Shown: positions 1 through 9,054, counted from the stretch's first letter. The stretch is 64,000 nt of DNA from Poseidonibacter ostreae (GCF_009208055.1 NZ_WFKI01000002.1:58149-122148), one strand, 5' to 3'. Numbers and translations are program-made. The notes: a model not told the origin generated them from the sequence alone.

Positions 1-342
1 TTTATTTATAAAAGTGATTTTAAATAAAGGTATATTTTTTGCCCACTGCACTTTTTTATCGTTTAGTAAAAAAATATTTTTACTATTGTTTTTGAAATTT
101 TCAATAAATATTGAGAATTTTTCTTTTATATTAAAACTAGTTTCTTTAAAAGTAATTGTTTTATCTTTAACTACATTAAAGGGAATTCTCTCTTTTGATA
201 AATAATATGTAATTTTAAAAAATTCTAGTTTTGTATGTTTATTAGAGTAATCAACATCTTTAATTAAACTATTTTCTTTACTATCAAATTCATAAAATAT
301 TAGATTTAGTGATTTAATAAACTCTTTTATATTAATATTCAT
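1..342 (-). CDS. Hypothetical protein, 3' end beyond window edge
   Basis: An open frame of 114 codons runs without a stop from an ATG at 342 to the left edge, so only the N-terminal part is visible. The start follows a clear AAGGAA ribosome binding site. The product begins MNINIKEFIKSLNLIFYEFD and is rich in Lys, Asn, Phe and Ile, with no signal peptide or membrane segment. I do not recognise a family. The next gene upstream (the exporter pair) is on the same strand about 80 bases away, so co-transcription is possible. The call rests only on the open frame and its ribosome binding site. Confidence 0.6.
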   Translation of the reverse strand, partial: MNINIKEFIKSLNLIFYEFDSKENSLIKDVDYSNKHTKLEFFKITYYLSKERIPFNVVKDKTITFKETSFNIKEKFSIFIENFKNNSKNIFLLNDKKVQWAKNIPLFKITFINK

Positions 343-425
343 TTTATTCCTTATTCAAATGATATTATATCAGTTTTGTATTTGATCACTATTTATGTAG
401 TAAAGGCTAAGGTTTTTTAGCCTTC

Positions 426-887
426 TTAACTAATTGCTCTGTTATATCTAATATTATACAGTGATGGGAATGCTAATCCTAACCCAATTCCACCTAAGAT
501 TATAATTGTTTTTAATCCATTTTCAATAAAAAGATTGATTAATTCAGGTGTAACTCCATGAGCGTTCATCTCTATTAAATTTATTATTGCAGAAAAGGCA
601 AATGTTCCAGGAAGTAAAGGAATAATTGATGCAATAGTATAAACAGGTCTTGGTATTATAAATTTTCTAGACCAATAAAGTGCAACTATTCCAATAATTG
701 TAGAAGCTAAAAATGTTGCTAGTTCTAAGGGTACATCTAAGTCTTGTAATATAATTCTTGAAGTATATGCAATAGCTCCGCCAAATGCACAATAAATAAG
801 AGCATGTTTTGGAACATTAAAAACCATAGCAAATCCAAGAGCTGGTATTGCTGCAAAGATTGCATTTAAAATATATTCAGTAATCAT
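426..887 (-). CDS. yjjB: YjjB/ThrE C-terminal-type exporter subunit
   Basis: A 153-residue integral membrane protein with about four or five hydrophobic segments. It matches in size and character the small half of split ThrE-type exporters (YjjB, DUF3815 family), which with the YjjP half exports threonine/serine or, in E. coli, succinate. I chose the ATG at 887 because AAGGATGG lies eight bases upstream; an ATG at 896 (MVVMITEY) is also possible. The start lies within a few bases of the stop of the larger subunit at 890, which indicates translational coupling. The substrate cannot be told from sequence. Confidence 0.75.
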   Translation of the reverse strand: MITEYILNAIFAAIPALGFAMVFNVPKHALIYCAFGGAIAYTSRIILQDLDVPLELATFLASTIIGIVALYWSRKFIIPRPVYTIASIIPLLPGTFAFSAIINLIEMNAHGVTPELINLFIENGLKTIIILGGIGLGLAFPSLYNIRYNRAIS

Positions 888-889
888 AA

Positions 890-1669
890 CTACCATCCTT
901 TTAAACTTAATAATGCAAGAGCTAAAATAATTCCTATTGAAGTAGCTACTGTTAGTAAAACAGCTTGCATCCAACGTCCCCAACCCATTGCAAGATAACC
1001 TTTTACTGCATCTAAAACAGAGTTTACAAAAGGAAAACCAGGAGCTAAAAGAATTACACTAGCTGAAAGAATAACATTAGGAGTTGAACTTAACTCATAT
1101 ATTTGTGATAGTCCTGCAACTATTGTTGCTACAAAAGCTGTAAATGCAAAAGTTATAATCATTACAAACTTTCTTTTTGCTAACTCTTGTCTTGTAAACA
1201 TAGCTAAAGTTGATGCTATAAATGTTATAAAAAATGCAGAGATATCTCCACCTGTTAAATAAGCAAATGAAGCACAAGATAAACCAACCATAAACATTAC
1301 TAACCATCTGTTATAATAATTAGGCTGTATCTCTTTTAGTGCTTTAAAAATAAAGTCAACATCTTGTTTCTCTTTTTCTATATTGTGACACATTTTTTGA
1401 ACATCACAAACAATAGACATATTAATAGGTTTATGATGTGCTCTTCTTGTAGTGGTAACAGATTGTGTTTGATTATTGCTAAGAGTACTTAGTACTATTG
1501 CAGAGGGTATTAGTGACATTTCAACAGAGTCTATTCCTAATGCATTTCCAAGTCTTTGTGCAGTCTCTTCAATAAGTTTACTTTCTGCTCCAAATTCCAA
1601 CATTAAAACTGCTGCTTTTATAATAGCTCTTGTGATTTTTGTTTGTTCTTCGTAAGTGATTTTTTTCAT
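890..1669 (-). CDS. yjjP: YjjP/ThrE N-terminal-type exporter subunit
   Basis: A 259-residue protein: a soluble N-terminal region of about 120 residues followed by five hydrophobic segments (about residues 122-250). This is the organisation of the ThrE N-terminal domain family (DUF1212, YjjP). The N-terminal part contains the conserved type of segment RRAHHKPINMSIVCDV. It forms a two-gene operon with the YjjB-like subunit directly downstream, so together they rebuild a full ThrE-like exporter. ThrE of Corynebacterium exports threonine and serine, while E. coli YjjPB was linked to succinate export; either is possible here. Confidence 0.8.
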   Translation of the reverse strand: MKKITYEEQTKITRAIIKAAVLMLEFGAESKLIEETAQRLGNALGIDSVEMSLIPSAIVLSTLSNNQTQSVTTTRRAHHKPINMSIVCDVQKMCHNIEKEKQDVDFIFKALKEIQPNYYNRWLVMFMVGLSCASFAYLTGGDISAFFITFIASTLAMFTRQELAKRKFVMIITFAFTAFVATIVAGLSQIYELSSTPNVILSASVILLAPGFPFVNSVLDAVKGYLAMGWGRWMQAVLLTVATSIGIILALALLSLKGW

Positions 1670-1814
1670 ATTTTTTTCATTATTAATTTTTTTGATATAT
1701 TATCAAGAATTTGTTAGATTTGTATGATATTTGAGTATAAAAAATAAAGAATTTACATTAAGCCTAAAATAAAAGATTTAATTAGTTATAATCGCATTTA
1801 TATAAAGGCAAAAA

Positions 1815-2147
1815 TTGAAAGAATTAACAAATTATTTTACAAAAAAAGATATTATATTTAAACAAATAAATGAAACTACTCCAAAAGAGATAGGTTCAAG
1901 AAAAAAAATAGGCATATATCATGCAACTTCTGTAAAAAAAGAGTTTTATGCAATTTTTATTGTTGATGCAAAAAGTAGATTTTTAAGAAAAAATGCAGAT
2001 GATTTAATGGCTCTTTGTGAAACATTATCTTCTCATCTTGACCATAACTTTAAGAAAAAGGTATTATTAATCTCTTCTCCTTTATGCTCAAAAGCAAAGG
2101 CATATTTAAAAGAGAATAAATGGAGTGTTTATATTGATTTTATGTGA
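1815..2147 (+). CDS. Hypothetical protein upstream of coaX
   Basis: A 110-residue basic, soluble protein starting at a TTG preceded by AAGG. The product reads MKELTNYFTKKDIIFKQINE and contains a central hydrophobic strand-like stretch EFYAIFIVDAKSRFL. No family is recognised. Its 3' end overlaps the start of coaX by 14 bases, and hisG and a methyltransferase follow with overlaps, so it is probably the first gene of a tightly packed operon. Confidence 0.6.
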   Translation: MKELTNYFTKKDIIFKQINETTPKEIGSRKKIGIYHATSVKKEFYAIFIVDAKSRFLRKNADDLMALCETLSSHLDHNFKKKVLLISSPLCSKAKAYLKENKWSVYIDFM

Positions 2148-2760
2148 TATTGGTAATACAACTTTTCATTTTTTAATTGGAAAAAAACATAAGAAATATT
2201 CTTTAAAAGATGATATACCAAAGTTTAAAGAGAAGATACTTTTCGTATCAGTAAATGAAAAAGCAACAAAGAAACTACTTGCTTCAAATCCAAGTGCAAT
2301 TAATATAAAAAAATATTTAAATTTTAAAACAGAATATAAGGGTCAAGGAATTGATAGAGCTCTTGCTTGTGCTTTTGTAAAAGATGCAGTTATAGTAGAT
2401 GCAGGAAGTGCAATTACAGTTGATGTAATGAAAAAAGGTATTCATAAAGGTGGATTTATATTACTTGGAATGAGCGCATTTATAAAAGCTTACCCAAAAA
2501 TTTCAAAAAAACTAAAATTTGATTTTGAAAAAGATATAAATTTAGATAAAATACCGCTTCAAACAAAAGATGCCATACAATATGCTATGTTGAAATCTAT
2601 CATTTTACCAATCAAAGAAGTTGCTAAAAATAAGAATATTATATTTACAGGTGGTGATGGACTAGTTTTAAGTGGCTATTTTAAAAATAGTATATATAAA
2701 AAAGATTTAATATTTGAAAATATGAAAAGGATTATTGATGCTAACAATTGCATTGCCTAA
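2134..2760 (+). CDS. coaX: Type III pantothenate kinase
   Basis: Type III pantothenate kinase phosphorylates pantothenate, the first step of coenzyme A synthesis. The N-terminal LCDIGNTTFHF is the acidic nucleotide-binding motif of the ASKHA-fold CoaX family, and residues VIVDAGSAITVDV match the second acidic motif. The length of 208 residues is typical of the short epsilonproteobacterial CoaX proteins. I prefer the TTG at 2134 because GGAG lies eight bases upstream; a GTG at 2125 would add three residues. The gene overlaps hisG by 23 bases. Confidence 0.85.
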   Translation: MILCDIGNTTFHFLIGKKHKKYSLKDDIPKFKEKILFVSVNEKATKKLLASNPSAINIKKYLNFKTEYKGQGIDRALACAFVKDAVIVDAGSAITVDVMKKGIHKGGFILLGMSAFIKAYPKISKKLKFDFEKDINLDKIPLQTKDAIQYAMLKSIILPIKEVAKNKNIIFTGGDGLVLSGYFKNSIYKKDLIFENMKRIIDANNCIA

Positions 2761-3346
2761 GGGAAGAATTGCTAAAGAAACATTAGAAAAATTTGAAAAG
2801 GCTTTTGATGAAAAGTTTGTTTTTGAAGATAGAAAACTTATACTTGAAAAAGCTGGATTTAGATTTTTAAATGTAAGAAATCAAGATGTACCAACTTATG
2901 TAATGCATGGTGCTGCTGATTTAGGTGTAGTAGGACTTGATGTATTAGAAGAAAAAGAGTACGACTTAATTAAATTACTTGATTTAGAACTAGGTCGATG
3001 TAAAGTTGCTTTTGGTTTAAGAAAGGGTGAACAACTTGATATGACTAAAAGTAAAATTACTGTTGCTACAAAACATGAAGTAATTGCTAAAAAATATTTT
3101 GAAGAAAAAGCAATGGCAGTTGATATTATCAAACTATATGGTTCAATAGAATTAGCACCACTTGTTAATCTTTCTGATTGTATTGTTGATATTGTTGAAA
3201 CTGGTGAGACAATGAAGCAAAATGGACTTGAAGTAGGTCCTACAATTATGGAAAGTAGCGCACATTTAATTGCAAATAAAAACTCGTTTTATGCTAAAAA
3301 AGATTTAATTTTAGACTTAAAAGAAAAGATTGAAGCACAACTATAA
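2738..3346 (+). CDS. hisG: ATP phosphoribosyltransferase, short form
   Basis: HisG condenses ATP with PRPP in the first step of histidine synthesis. MLTIALPKGRI at the N-terminus and the PRPP-loop region DCIVDIVETGETMKQNGLEV are diagnostic. At 202 residues it lacks the C-terminal regulatory domain, so it is the short HisG_S form, which in known systems needs HisZ as partner. No hisZ is in the window. The ATG at 2738 has AAAAGG upstream. The gene overlaps coaX upstream and the methyltransferase downstream (TAATG), so it is translationally coupled to both. Confidence 0.92.
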   Translation: MLTIALPKGRIAKETLEKFEKAFDEKFVFEDRKLILEKAGFRFLNVRNQDVPTYVMHGAADLGVVGLDVLEEKEYDLIKLLDLELGRCKVAFGLRKGEQLDMTKSKITVATKHEVIAKKYFEEKAMAVDIIKLYGSIELAPLVNLSDCIVDIVETGETMKQNGLEVGPTIMESSAHLIANKNSFYAKKDLILDLKEKIEAQL

Positions 3347-4044
3347 TGGGTTTAGAACTATATTCAAAGATTGAACCTTACTTAGACTTTGAAGATGAGG
3401 TTTATTCTCTTCACAAACAGTTTATGGAGTTTGTGATGGTAAATGAACTTGATAATATCATTGATATTGGATGTGGTCAAGGATACTTTTTAGATAATTT
3501 AAAAATTAATAAAAAAACTGCCTTTGGTATTGATTTAAGTGTAGAACAAATCAAAGTATGTGAAGCTAAAAACTTAAATGCTCAAGCAATTGCTTTAAGT
3601 GAAGTAGAAGAAAAATTTGATTGTGCAACTGCTATTTTTGATGTATTAAATTACATTTCAAGTGAAGACTTAGAACAGTTTATTCAAGAAACAAATCTTG
3701 TTTTAAATCAAGGCGGATATTTTGTATTTGATGTAAACTCGCACTTTGGATTTGAATATATTGCACAAGGTTGTATTACAATAGATTTAGAAGATAAATT
3801 TATTGGTATTGATGCAGTTTTTGAAAATGAAAAACTTCAAACAGATTTAACACTTTTTGAAAAAAATAAAGATAATTTATATACAAAGACAAGTGACTCA
3901 ATAATACAGCAATACCACTCAAAAGAGTTTTTAACAAAACTGTTAAAAAAATGCAATTTCGAAATTCAAGAGATAAAAGAGTTTAATTTACATAGTGATG
4001 AAGACGCCGATAAATTAATCTTTATATGCAAAAAAACTAACTAA
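3346..4044 (+). CDS. SAM-dependent methyltransferase, class I
   Basis: A 232-residue soluble protein with the glycine-rich SAM-binding motif I, IIDIGCGQGYFLDNL (about residues 37-52), followed by an acidic loop FGIDLSVEQIKVCE and motif GGYFVFDVNSHFG. These define a Rossmann-type methyltransferase of the UbiE/Tam-like superfamily. The substrate is unknown. The gene overlaps the hisG stop by one base and is followed by a hairpin, so it probably closes the coaX-hisG operon. Confidence 0.85.
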   Translation: MGLELYSKIEPYLDFEDEVYSLHKQFMEFVMVNELDNIIDIGCGQGYFLDNLKINKKTAFGIDLSVEQIKVCEAKNLNAQAIALSEVEEKFDCATAIFDVLNYISSEDLEQFIQETNLVLNQGGYFVFDVNSHFGFEYIAQGCITIDLEDKFIGIDAVFENEKLQTDLTLFEKNKDNLYTKTSDSIIQQYHSKEFLTKLLKKCNFEIQEIKEFNLHSDEDADKLIFICKKTN

Positions 4045-4071
4045 CACAAAACTATTTATAATTTTGTGTTA
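4042..4071 (+). terminator. Hairpin at the end of the coaX-hisG operon
   Basis: TAACACAAAA (4042-4051) and TTTTGTGTTA (4062-4071) form a perfect 10-bp stem with a 10-base loop, starting at the stop codon of the methyltransferase gene. No long T-run follows, so it may act as a weak terminator or an RNA-stabilising stem between this gene and the FmdE-like gene. Confidence 0.5.
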
Positions 4072-4090
4072 AATAAAAAGGCACAAAATA

Positions 4091-4693
4091 ATGACTTATC
4101 CAGATTTTTATAATAAAATTGAAACAATCAAAGTACAAGATGAATTATCATCATTTTTAGGAACATTTGAAGATGGAATTTATGAAATTTCATATTTAGA
4201 TATTGTAAAAGGTGCGGGACATTCATGTCCTACAGTTTTAGGAGCATATCTTATGAATTTAGAAGCTTTAAAAGCTTTATATTCTAATGAACCTGCAAAA
4301 AGGGGTGAAGTTGAAGTTTCATTTTCACAACGACAAAGTGAAGCAGTTGCAGGTGTTATTGGGAATGTTGCTATGAATATTACAGGTGCTTGTACAAATA
4401 ATGGTTTTAAAGGAATTGCAGGAAAATATGACCGTAATTATCTTTTAAAATTTGAACAAGATATTAATGATGCAAGTGCAAGATTTACAAGAGTAGATAC
4501 AAAACAAAGTGTTGACGTATTTTATGATCCAAGCTCAATTCAATTTGATCCATCTATGCAAGCTTTAATGCAAAAATGTGTTCAAGGTAATGCAGATGAA
4601 ACTGAAAAATTAAATTTTGGTAAACTTTGGCAGTCAAGAGTAGAGAATATTTCTAAAAATATCTCTAATGTTATAACAGTAAAAGAAGTTTAA
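4091..4693 (+). CDS. FmdE-domain protein
   Basis: A 200-residue protein whose residues about 41-85 (GAGHSCPTVLGAYLMNLEAL, then RGEVEVSF) match the core of the FmdE family, named after a subunit of molybdenum formylmethanofuran dehydrogenase. The His-x-Cys pair in GHSCP is a plausible metal-binding site. No C-terminal zinc-ribbon cysteines are visible, so it is the short, stand-alone form seen in many non-methanogens. It has its own RBS (AAAGG) and no linked C1 metabolism genes. A molybdenum or metal-trafficking role is only a guess. Confidence 0.65.
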   Translation: MTYPDFYNKIETIKVQDELSSFLGTFEDGIYEISYLDIVKGAGHSCPTVLGAYLMNLEALKALYSNEPAKRGEVEVSFSQRQSEAVAGVIGNVAMNITGACTNNGFKGIAGKYDRNYLLKFEQDINDASARFTRVDTKQSVDVFYDPSSIQFDPSMQALMQKCVQGNADETEKLNFGKLWQSRVENISKNISNVITVKEV

Positions 4694-4708
4694 TACTTCT
4701 TATAAAGG

Positions 4709-4735
4709 ATATAAAAGAGAAAATCTCTTTTATAT
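4709..4735. terminator. Bidirectional terminator between FmdE-like gene and trpS
   Basis: ATATAAAAGAGA (4709-4720) and TCTCTTTTATAT (4724-4735) form a perfect 12-bp stem with an AAA loop between two convergent genes. The 3' arm overlaps the trpS stop codon. The symmetry allows use from both strands. Confidence 0.7.
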
Positions 4736-5695
4736 TAATCCTACTACATCTCTTAAAATTCTCATTTTTTCTTGTGCAATTTTAGATGCTTTTTGGGCTC
4801 CATAAGCAAGTATTTCATGTACTTCTTTTGGATTTGCTAAGAGATGTTCTCTTTTTTCTTGATAAGGTGCAAAATATTCAGTCATACTATCTAATAAAGC
4901 TAGTTTAAAATGTCCATAACCTTCACCAGGAGTTGCATATCTTGTTTGTAATTCTTTTAATTCATCTTCATTCATAAATAATTCAGATAATTTATAGATA
5001 TTACAATTTTCCCATTCTTTTGCTTCATCAAGCTCTTTAGAATCTGTTACTATTCTCATAACTTGTTTCTTGATTTTCTTTTTTGTGTTAAACATATCAA
5101 TTGTATTTCCATAAGACTTAGACATTTTAGCACCATCAGTTCCAGGAACAGTTGCTAGTACTTCATCTACTTTTGATTGTGGTAATACAAATAAATCTTG
5201 CTTATAAGTATGATTAATTGAAGTTGCAATATCTCTTGCAATTTCAACGTGTTGTATTTGGTCTTTTCCAACTGGAACTACTTCTGAGTCAAATAATAAA
5301 ATATCAGCTGCCATTAGTACAGGATATGAGAATAAACCATGATTTGCTTGAATTCCTCTTGCTGTTTTATCTTTATAAGAGTGAGCACGTTCTAATAATC
5401 CCATCGAAGTATGATTTGAAAGTAACCAGTATAACTCTAAAACCTCTTTTACATGGTGTTGTACCCAAAAAGTTGCTTTCTCTGGATCCATTCCTAATGC
5501 TAAAAAGTTTACAGCCGCTTCAAATGTATTTTGCTCTAGAACTGCTTTGTCTTTTACAGATGTTAATGCATGATAAGATGCAATAAAAGCAAATAGCTCC
5601 CCTTGATTTTGTGATTCAATAATTCTTTTGATTGCACCAAAGTAGTTTCCTATGTGCAATGTCCCTGATGGTTGAATACCTGATAAAATTCTCAA
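4730..5695 (-). CDS. trpS: Tryptophanyl-tRNA synthetase
   Basis: Charges tRNA-Trp with tryptophan. The class I signature motifs are visible: HIGN at residues 14-17 (within SGTLHIGNYFGA) and KMSKS within GAKMSKSYGNTIDMF. The length of 321 residues is typical of bacterial TrpRS. The start is a TTG at 5695 (MRILSGIQPSG) with AAGGA eight bases upstream. It ends convergently against the FmdE-like gene with a shared hairpin. Confidence 0.95.
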   Translation of the reverse strand: MRILSGIQPSGTLHIGNYFGAIKRIIESQNQGELFAFIASYHALTSVKDKAVLEQNTFEAAVNFLALGMDPEKATFWVQHHVKEVLELYWLLSNHTSMGLLERAHSYKDKTARGIQANHGLFSYPVLMAADILLFDSEVVPVGKDQIQHVEIARDIATSINHTYKQDLFVLPQSKVDEVLATVPGTDGAKMSKSYGNTIDMFNTKKKIKKQVMRIVTDSKELDEAKEWENCNIYKLSELFMNEDELKELQTRYATPGEGYGHFKLALLDSMTEYFAPYQEKREHLLANPKEVHEILAYGAQKASKIAQEKMRILRDVVGLI

Positions 5696-5744
5696 AGTAT
5701 TATTCCTTATATTTTTTTTGTAATTATAGCAAAAATAGCTAAAA

Positions 5745-7028
5745 TTAATAAGAGTTTATTTTTATATTTACCTTTGAGATAATAAGCTCTAAATGCATGA
5801 TTAAATCATAATATTCACCCATATATGATAAAGGCACTTTTGTCTCTTCTTTTATCTCTTTTTTTAACTCTTCAATTTCTAGAAGTTTATTTTTCAACTC
5901 TTCTTTTTCAAGTCCCTCAAGAGCTAAATCTAATGCTTGAACTTCATCATACCATCTATATATTTTTGAACGTATACTCCATCTATAAAGAGGGAAACCA
6001 CCTTTTAATAAAGGAATTAGAAGTGTTAGTAAAGGGATTAAAAGGATTTTTAATCTGTCAAGATTTGATGCAATCCAATAAGGAAAGATTTTTTCTAACC
6101 ATGTATCCCCGTATTCAAAGTATCTCTGTGCTTCAGTACTAGGAACAATTGTAATATTATCTATATTTGGAAATTGGTTTTCTGTTTCAAAAAGAGTTTT
6201 TTTATTATGAATATTTTTGATACTTTTTAAAATTAGTCTTGTTAGCTCTTCTGAAAAATCTTCTCTTACAACTAAAGTTGCAGTCGTAGATAATAAGTTT
6301 ACATTTTGTGAAGGTAGGTTTTTATATAAATTTATTGTTCCCTCATAAAGAGTAATAGGTTCTAAGAAATTATACTTTCTACTATATGCTTTTGCTCTTT
6401 TAAAACTAAAAAGATTTATATCTGGATTCTCTAATAATTCTTTAATAATAGGAGAATCAGGTGAAATAACTAAAAACATTGCATCTATTTCACCTTTTAA
6501 AAGTTTATCTTTTGCTTCTTTTGTAGAATAGTTTAGAATACTTGAATTTGTATTATTAACATTGTTATCGTTTAATATTTTACTACTTAAATCAAATGTT
6601 CCACTGCCTTCTTTTCCTATAGATATTTTCTTTGAAGTTAATTCGACTATATAATCCATAGTATATTTTTCATTCTTGTAAAATATCCATAATGGTTCAT
6701 AGTATGTTGAAGCTAGAGATTTTATTTTATGAGTACTTACATCATGGTCTATGCCATTTTGAATAAAAGCCATGTCAGCTTTTTTTTCTTTTAATAAATT
6801 CAAATTATCAATTGAACCATTTGATGTAATGATATTTACTTTTACTTTTTGTTTTTCTAATATCTCTTTATATAAAAGTGCAGTTTTATAATATTGACCA
6901 TCTTTTGAACCAGTTGCTATAGTAAACTCTTTTTTAGATGGAGGTTGAATAAACTGTGAAGTTATATAAAATGAAGCTACGATAAGCACAAATATCAATA
7001 AAGAAAGGGGTAAAAATTTATTTTTCAT
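5745..7028 (-). CDS. TAXI-family TRAP transporter solute-binding protein with C-terminal membrane anchor
   Basis: A 427-residue protein with an N-terminal hydrophobic segment (about residues 5-27), a periplasmic domain starting KKEFTIATGSKDGQYYKTAL, the nucleotide-free Gly-rich start of TAXI-type binding proteins, and ISIGKEGSGTFDLSSKIL. Unusually for a soluble receptor it has a second membrane segment (about 322-345) followed by an acidic coiled-coil tail. No TRAP permease genes adjoin it. This membrane-anchored form without permease may be a sensor or tether rather than a transport component. Confidence 0.75.
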   Translation of the reverse strand: MKNKFLPLSLLIFVLIVASFYITSQFIQPPSKKEFTIATGSKDGQYYKTALLYKEILEKQKVKVNIITSNGSIDNLNLLKEKKADMAFIQNGIDHDVSTHKIKSLASTYYEPLWIFYKNEKYTMDYIVELTSKKISIGKEGSGTFDLSSKILNDNNVNNTNSSILNYSTKEAKDKLLKGEIDAMFLVISPDSPIIKELLENPDINLFSFKRAKAYSRKYNFLEPITLYEGTINLYKNLPSQNVNLLSTTATLVVREDFSEELTRLILKSIKNIHNKKTLFETENQFPNIDNITIVPSTEAQRYFEYGDTWLEKIFPYWIASNLDRLKILLIPLLTLLIPLLKGGFPLYRWSIRSKIYRWYDEVQALDLALEGLEKEELKNKLLEIEELKKEIKEETKVPLSYMGEYYDLIMHLELIISKVNIKINSY

Positions 7029-7145
7029 TCAAAATCTTTTTTATTTATATCTTATACAAAACTTTATAAAAAGCTATATAATTAATTATTAAAAGGTAAT
7101 TAAAATATGTTTATGATACAATTCGCAAAATTTTAAGGAGATATT

Positions 7146-7352
7146 ATGGCAATAGTAAGAGTTGAAAGAGCATGTGGTTGTTTTAGAAATTCAGACTTTG
7201 AACAAGTTACTGAATGTGAAACAATTGATGCAGCTTTAGAAAAAGCAAATGAAATGTGTACAGTTATGAATGAAGAATTTTGTGAAAAACATAGATTTAA
7301 AACTCAATATGTTGAGGGTGAAGTTCTAATAAAAATGGAAATGAACGGATAA
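7146..7352 (+). CDS. Small conserved cysteine-containing protein
   Basis: A 68-residue soluble protein beginning MAIVRVERACGCFRNSDFEQ with an AAGGAG ribosome binding site. It has four cysteines: a CxC near the N-terminus, then C38 and C47 type positions in ANEMCTVMNEEFCEK. The spacing suggests a small metal or redox fold but no family is recognised. It sits alone between the TAXI gene and serS. Such small proteins upstream of serS are common in Campylobacterota genomes, but I infer no function. Confidence 0.65.
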   Translation: MAIVRVERACGCFRNSDFEQVTECETIDAALEKANEMCTVMNEEFCEKHRFKTQYVEGEVLIKMEMNG

Positions 7353-7426
7353 CATTTTTATCTCATCTAATCTCTTTGTAGCAATTTTTAGATATAATGC
7401 AAAAAATATAAATACAAAGAGAAAAG

Positions 7427-8665
7427 ATGATTGATATAAAACTACTACAAAAAGACTTTGAAAATATGGCGAGCGCTTTAAAAAGAAAAGGCGTGGCTCA
7501 AGAAATTTTAGACAACTTAAAATCTATCTCAGAAAATGCAAAGCTTAAAAGACAAGACATGGAAAATGTTACAGCTGAGCAAAATAAACTTTCACGTGAG
7601 TTTGGAAGATATAAAAAAGAGGGCTTAGACATAGCTCCACTTCAAGCAAATATCAATGAATTAAAAGAAAGAAAACAGACTTTAGAAGATGAAGTTAGAA
7701 GTATAGAAGAAGAATTAACTTCTATAGCACTTGGTGTTCCAAATCTTCCTGATGATTGTGTTCCTAATGGTGCAAATGAAGATGAAAATGTTCTTTTAGA
7801 AACAATTGGAGAGAAGCCTGAATTCTCTTTTGAACCAAAAGAACACTGGGATTTACCAAATGAATGGATTGACTTTGAAAGAGGTGTAAAGCTAGCTAAG
7901 TCTAGATTTGCAGCACTTAAAGGTGAGGGTGCTAGAATGGAGCGAGCATTAATTAATTATATGCTTGATTTTAATAGACAAAGAGGTTTTGAAGAATGGT
8001 ATGTTCCATTTATGGCAAACTCTAATGCACTTCAAGGAACAGGTCAATTACCAAAATTTGAAGATGATTTATTTAAAATTGAAGGTGAAGATTTATATTT
8101 AATTCCTACTGCTGAAGTACAATTAACAAATCTAGTAAATGATGAGATTTTAGCTTCAGAAGAACTTCCTATGTTACTTACATCTTATACACCTTGTTTT
8201 AGAAAAGAAGCAGGAAGTGCAGGTAGAGATACAAGAGGACTTATAAGACAACATCAATTTGATAAAGTTGAAATGGTTGCTATTACAAAACCTGAACAAA
8301 GTGAAGAAATATTTGAAAAAATGGTAAATTGTGCAAGTGATTTATTAACATCATTAGGACTTCCTCACCAAAAAATGCAATTATGTACAGGTGATTTAGG
8401 ATTTAGTGCAGCTACAACAATTGACTTAGAAGTTTGGTTACCAGGACAAAATAAATATAGAGAAATTTCTTCAATTTCTAATACAAAAGAGTTCCAAGCA
8501 AGACGTGCAAAAATTAGATATAAAGACGGGAAGAAAAACATCTTAGCTCATACGTTAAATGGAAGTTCATTAGCAGTTGGTAGAACACTAGTTGCTATTA
8601 TGGAAAACTATCAGAATGAAGATGGAAGTATAAGAATTCCAGAAGTACTTAAAAAGTATATGTAA
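7427..8665 (+). CDS. serS: Seryl-tRNA synthetase
   Basis: Charges tRNA-Ser (and tRNA-Sec) with serine. The N-terminal 100 residues form the long antiparallel coiled-coil arm (ERKQTLEDEVRSIEEEL). Class II motif 2 is seen in FRKEAGSAGRDTRGLIRQHQ and motif 3 in SSLAVGRTLVAIMENYQ. The length of 412 residues is normal. RBS AGAGAAAAG precedes the ATG. A strong intrinsic terminator follows. Confidence 0.96.
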   Translation: MIDIKLLQKDFENMASALKRKGVAQEILDNLKSISENAKLKRQDMENVTAEQNKLSREFGRYKKEGLDIAPLQANINELKERKQTLEDEVRSIEEELTSIALGVPNLPDDCVPNGANEDENVLLETIGEKPEFSFEPKEHWDLPNEWIDFERGVKLAKSRFAALKGEGARMERALINYMLDFNRQRGFEEWYVPFMANSNALQGTGQLPKFEDDLFKIEGEDLYLIPTAEVQLTNLVNDEILASEELPMLLTSYTPCFRKEAGSAGRDTRGLIRQHQFDKVEMVAITKPEQSEEIFEKMVNCASDLLTSLGLPHQKMQLCTGDLGFSAATTIDLEVWLPGQNKYREISSISNTKEFQARRAKIRYKDGKKNILAHTLNGSSLAVGRTLVAIMENYQNEDGSIRIPEVLKKYM

Positions 8666-8686
8666 AGAGATATTTATTTATCAGTT

Positions 8687-8726
8687 AAAAAAAAAGGATA
8701 AGTTATTTAACTTATCCTTTTTTTTT
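8687..8726 (+). terminator. Intrinsic terminator after serS
   Basis: GGATAAGTTA (8696-8705) and TAACTTATCC (8708-8717) form a perfect stem, preceded by nine A and followed by nine T. This is a classic bidirectional rho-independent terminator. Confidence 0.9.
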
Positions 8727-8834
8727 GTCCGCACACTCTGATTTTATTTATTAAAAAAGTATTTAAATATATTCAAAATAAAATCATTTTAACATTATAA
8801 AAATTTCGATTTTTTACAATAATGAGTAATTAAG

Positions 8835-8906
8835 AGAAGTCTTATCCTGAAAAAATTTTACAGCTACGTAATTTTTTACTAAGGAGAGATAATAGATAAA
8901 ACTTCT
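8835..8906 (+). ncRNA. Candidate structured RNA element, copy 1
   Basis: Arms 8835-8846 (AGAAGTCTTATC) and 8895-8906 (GATAAAACTTCT) pair at 11 of 12 positions around a 48-base interior. The interior begins CTGAAAAA and ends with AAGGAGAGATAATA. Size, closing stem and both interior blocks are shared with copy 2 at 9055-9125. Strand is unproven; the plus strand is chosen because the purine-rich AAGGAG block then resembles a Shine-Dalgarno or GGA-type binding sequence. Confidence 0.5.
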
Positions 8907-9054
8907 ATTGCCAAAAGTATACCATAAAAAATGCTATTTTAATGCTACGAAAGGATTTTTTTTTGAAATTTATAGATTATAATAAGAATTATAATGAAAT
9001 TAATAAAGAATTTTAAAAAATATAAATTGGAGGATTATTTAATTGGAAGTATAA

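Noticed and set aside
14..205. Plus-strand frame of 63 codons at the left edge
   Set aside because: It is antisense to the partial minus-strand gene, which has a better ribosome binding site and continuous frame to the edge.
1095..1307. Overlapping open frames on other strands or frames inside the YjjP-like gene and others such as 5218-5586 and 16298-16525
   Set aside because: They lack ribosome binding sites and recognisable protein features and lie entirely within well-supported genes.
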